Part shown: one piece after another, positions 24,306-25,275 of the stretch
Position numbering within the stretch: the stretch's first letter is position 1
How the letters are laid out: every line of letters starts with the position of its first letter
DNA from: JAQTNA01 sp043743785
Lineage (GTDB): Bacteria > Pseudomonadota > Gammaproteobacteria > Burkholderiales > Rhodocyclaceae
Assembly: GCA_043743785.1 (NCBI GenBank)
Contig: JAYTVW010000031.1
Coordinates: forward strand, 1 to 25,275
Reading direction: 5' to 3'
Length of the DNA stretch: 25,275 nucleotides
The notes under the pieces: model-generated
The model's database searches: none
Told to the model about the DNA's origin: nothing
Seen by the model: the letters and a program-made list of their open reading frames with translations, nothing else
Program-made: the position numbers and the translations under genes

Positions 24306-24833
24306 ATGACCCGCCTAAAGTTGTTCAAGTGTCTGTTTTGCGAGGCGTTGTTTCACGCTGATGCGCGCAACGCACACCATCAGAAATACTGTTCGGCGCC
24401 GGCTTGCCGCAAGGCGAGCAAGGCGGCCAGCCAGCGCGCCTGGTTGGCCAAACCGGAGAACCAGGCTTACTTCCGCGGCCCGGAGCATGTCGCTCGGGTA
24501 CAGGTGTGGCGGGCCAGCCACCCCGGGTATGGACGGCGGGCGCCGGGCGAGCGGCAGCAGGCGCCGACGGCGCCCGCGACGGCCGCTGCGTTACAAGATC
24601 GCTGCCCCGTGCAAGCGCTTGAAATCACGGAGGTTTCCCAAGAGATCTTGCAACCGGCGTTACAAGATCTCTTGCGCGATCAACCTGCTGTTTTAATTGG
24701 ATTTATTGCCCAGTTTACGGGCAGTGCGTTACAAGAGGACATCGTCAGGAGTACCCAGCGGCTGCTAGAACTGGGGCATGACATCTTGGATGGGAGGATT
24801 GGCGATGACCCTCAAACGCGTGCTGTGCCCTGA
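24306..24833 (+). CDS. Putative zinc-finger accessory protein of the IS21-like element
   Basis: Encodes 175 aa with a strong GAGGAGGTGAG site before ATG 24306. The N-terminus has a C2-H/C-type pattern that probably binds zinc: C9 and C12 in KCLFCEALF, H24/H25, C29 in KYCSAP and C34 in ACRKASK. An arginine-rich middle and an alpha-helical C-terminal half follow. In that half ALQD/ALQE recurs every 23 residues. A nucleic-acid-binding helper for transposition is a reasonable guess. The gene's 3' end overlaps the next gene by 29 bp. Its coding sequence also contains the spaced DNA repeats and inverted repeat described separately. Confidence 0.7.
   Translation: MTRLKLFKCLFCEALFHADARNAHHQKYCSAPACRKASKAASQRAWLAKPENQAYFRGPEHVARVQVWRASHPGYGRRAPGERQQAPTAPATAAALQDRCPVQALEITEVSQEILQPALQDLLRDQPAVLIGFIAQFTGSALQEDIVRSTQRLLELGHDILDGRIGDDPQTRAVP
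24588..24736. repeat. Three GCGTTACAAGA repeats at exact 69-bp spacing
   Basis: Copies begin at 24588, 24657 and 24726; the first two extend to GCGTTACAAGATC. All three lie in the same reading frame of the zinc-finger gene, where they encode ALQ(D/E). Confidence 0.75.
24639..24674. repeat. 12-bp perfect inverted repeat within the zinc-finger gene
   Basis: CAAGAGATCTTG (24639-24650) is the exact reverse complement of CAAGATCTCTTG (24663-24674), with a 12-base spacer. The right arm overlaps the second GCGTTACAAGA repeat. It could form a stable hairpin in RNA or be a protein-binding site. Confidence 0.7.
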
Positions 24834-25197
24834 GCGGGTTCGGCAGATTCCATCGCAGTTCAGCTGGGTAGACCACCGGCTGGTGCGTGACCACTACCTC
24901 GAACGCTGCGATCCCCCGGCGGCGGCGCTGTATCTGTTCCTGCTCACGGTCGCCGATGGGCAGGGTCTGAGCTACTACTCGGATGCCGCGCTCTGCCGCT
25001 GGCTGTCGATAAGCGCCACCCGCCTGAGCCAGGCCCGCGCAGATCTCGTTCGCATTGGCCTCGTCGCCTATCAACGCCCGCTTTACCAGGTCCTGGCCCT
25101 CGATGCCCCGCGGCCCCCTGAAGGGCAGGCGCTCCCTGCAACAGAAATCGGCGCCCGCATCGACCAGTTGCGGGCAGCCCTGGGACCCACGCCATGA
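24805..25197 (+). CDS. Winged-helix accessory protein of the IS21-like element
   Basis: Encodes 130 aa from ATG 24805, with GGGAGGA seven bases upstream; ATG 24778 in the same frame has weaker support. Residues 15-90 form a helix-turn-helix (YYSDAALCRWLSISATRLSQ, then ARADLVRIGLVAYQ) like those of replication-initiator or transcription-factor winged helices. The preceding segment (RLVRDHYLERCDPPAAALYL) is helical. It lies between the zinc-finger gene (29-bp overlap) and the transposase gene (4-bp ATGA overlap), so all three are probably translated together. It may control transposase expression or bind the element's ends; function is inferred. Confidence 0.72.
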   Translation: MTLKRVLCPERVRQIPSQFSWVDHRLVRDHYLERCDPPAAALYLFLLTVADGQGLSYYSDAALCRWLSISATRLSQARADLVRIGLVAYQRPLYQVLALDAPRPPEGQALPATEIGARIDQLRAALGPTP

Positions 25198-25275
25198 TCG
25201 ACTACGAGACCTATTGCAAGATCAAGGACTGCCATGAGCGGCAGAAGCTGACCCTCGCGCAGACCGCCCGCGCCC
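25194..25275 (+). CDS. N-terminus of a probable IS21-family transposase (IstA-like), cut by the window edge
   Basis: Only 27 codons are visible, beginning MIDYETYCKIKDCHERQKLT then LAQTARA. This resembles the N-terminal helix-turn-helix of IS21-type transposases, in which a sequence of this kind precedes ALGLDPRTVAKW-like residues. The start is within an ATGA overlap with the previous stop. The integrase core, needed for proof, lies outside the window. Confidence 0.6.
   Translation, partial: MIDYETYCKIKDCHERQKLTLAQTARA

Larger units (their letters stand above)
24088..25275 (+). mobile_element. Left end of an IS21-like element with two accessory genes
   Basis: The element appears to start at TGTCAGCGGC (24088) and runs off the window. 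Two direct repeats of the form GGCGRCYTGAAAGT lie at 24095 and 24120, 25 bp apart, as in the repeated terminal motifs of IS21-family ends. They are followed by three tightly overlapping genes: a cysteine/histidine-rich protein, a winged-helix protein and the start of a probable IstA-like transposase. The right end and istB lie outside. Family assignment rests on end structure and the 27 visible codons of the last gene. Confidence 0.6.

Overview
The window looks like an accessory-rich stretch of a beta- or gammaproteobacterial chromosome. Base composition is GC-rich, and the large adhesin carries an ESPR-type extended signal peptide, which is typical of those classes. The genus cannot be named from the sequence. 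The order on the + strand is: a two-partner-secretion (TPS) adhesin operon (1-11.5 kb, minus strand), scattered small genes and nucleases (11.7-14.9 kb), a regulator/phosphatase/Sel1/chaperone/exonuclease cluster (14.9-22.0 kb), a hipBA toxin-antitoxin module (22.05-23.8 kb), and the left end of an IS21-like mobile element (24.09 kb to the window end).

The adhesin operon reads right to left: sensor kinase, response regulator, stand-alone OmpR-type winged helix, TpsB outer-membrane transporter, giant TpsA exoprotein. The kinase and regulator genes overlap by 16 bp. The winged-helix, TpsB and TpsA genes lie 8 and 18 bp apart. The one large gap, between regulator and winged helix, holds a degenerate direct repeat with a 10-bp period, the kind of array PhoB/OmpR proteins bind. 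The whole reads as a signal-controlled adhesin secretion unit. TpsA runs off the left edge after 2146 codons and carries about 25 GLUG repeats followed by YDG/MBG-type repeats.

The middle holds a shortened WYL regulator, an unknown small protein, an endonuclease/exonuclease/phosphatase-fold enzyme, and an HD-domain protein fused to an FtsK-gamma-like winged helix. Next comes a BrxR/CapW-like WYL repressor, divergent from a PPP-type metallophosphatase, a Sel1-repeat protein, a three-part protein with a TY-Chap/YbjN-like half, and a DEDDh exonuclease. A palindrome lies between the repressor and the phosphatase. This cluster resembles a regulated conflict (possibly anti-phage) locus, which is inference only. 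A decayed copy of the Sel1 protein's tail lies 2.4 kb downstream of the intact copy and suggests the C-terminus was exchanged.

The hipBA operon has three related 14-bp operator-like palindromes spaced exactly 50 bp apart. The middle one lies inside a good promoter. Just upstream is the 3' remnant of a gene with an FtsZ-tail-like motif, cut off at the presumed IS end. The IS21-like element begins with two accessory genes, a putative zinc-finger protein and a winged-helix protein, followed by the first codons of a probable IstA-type transposase.
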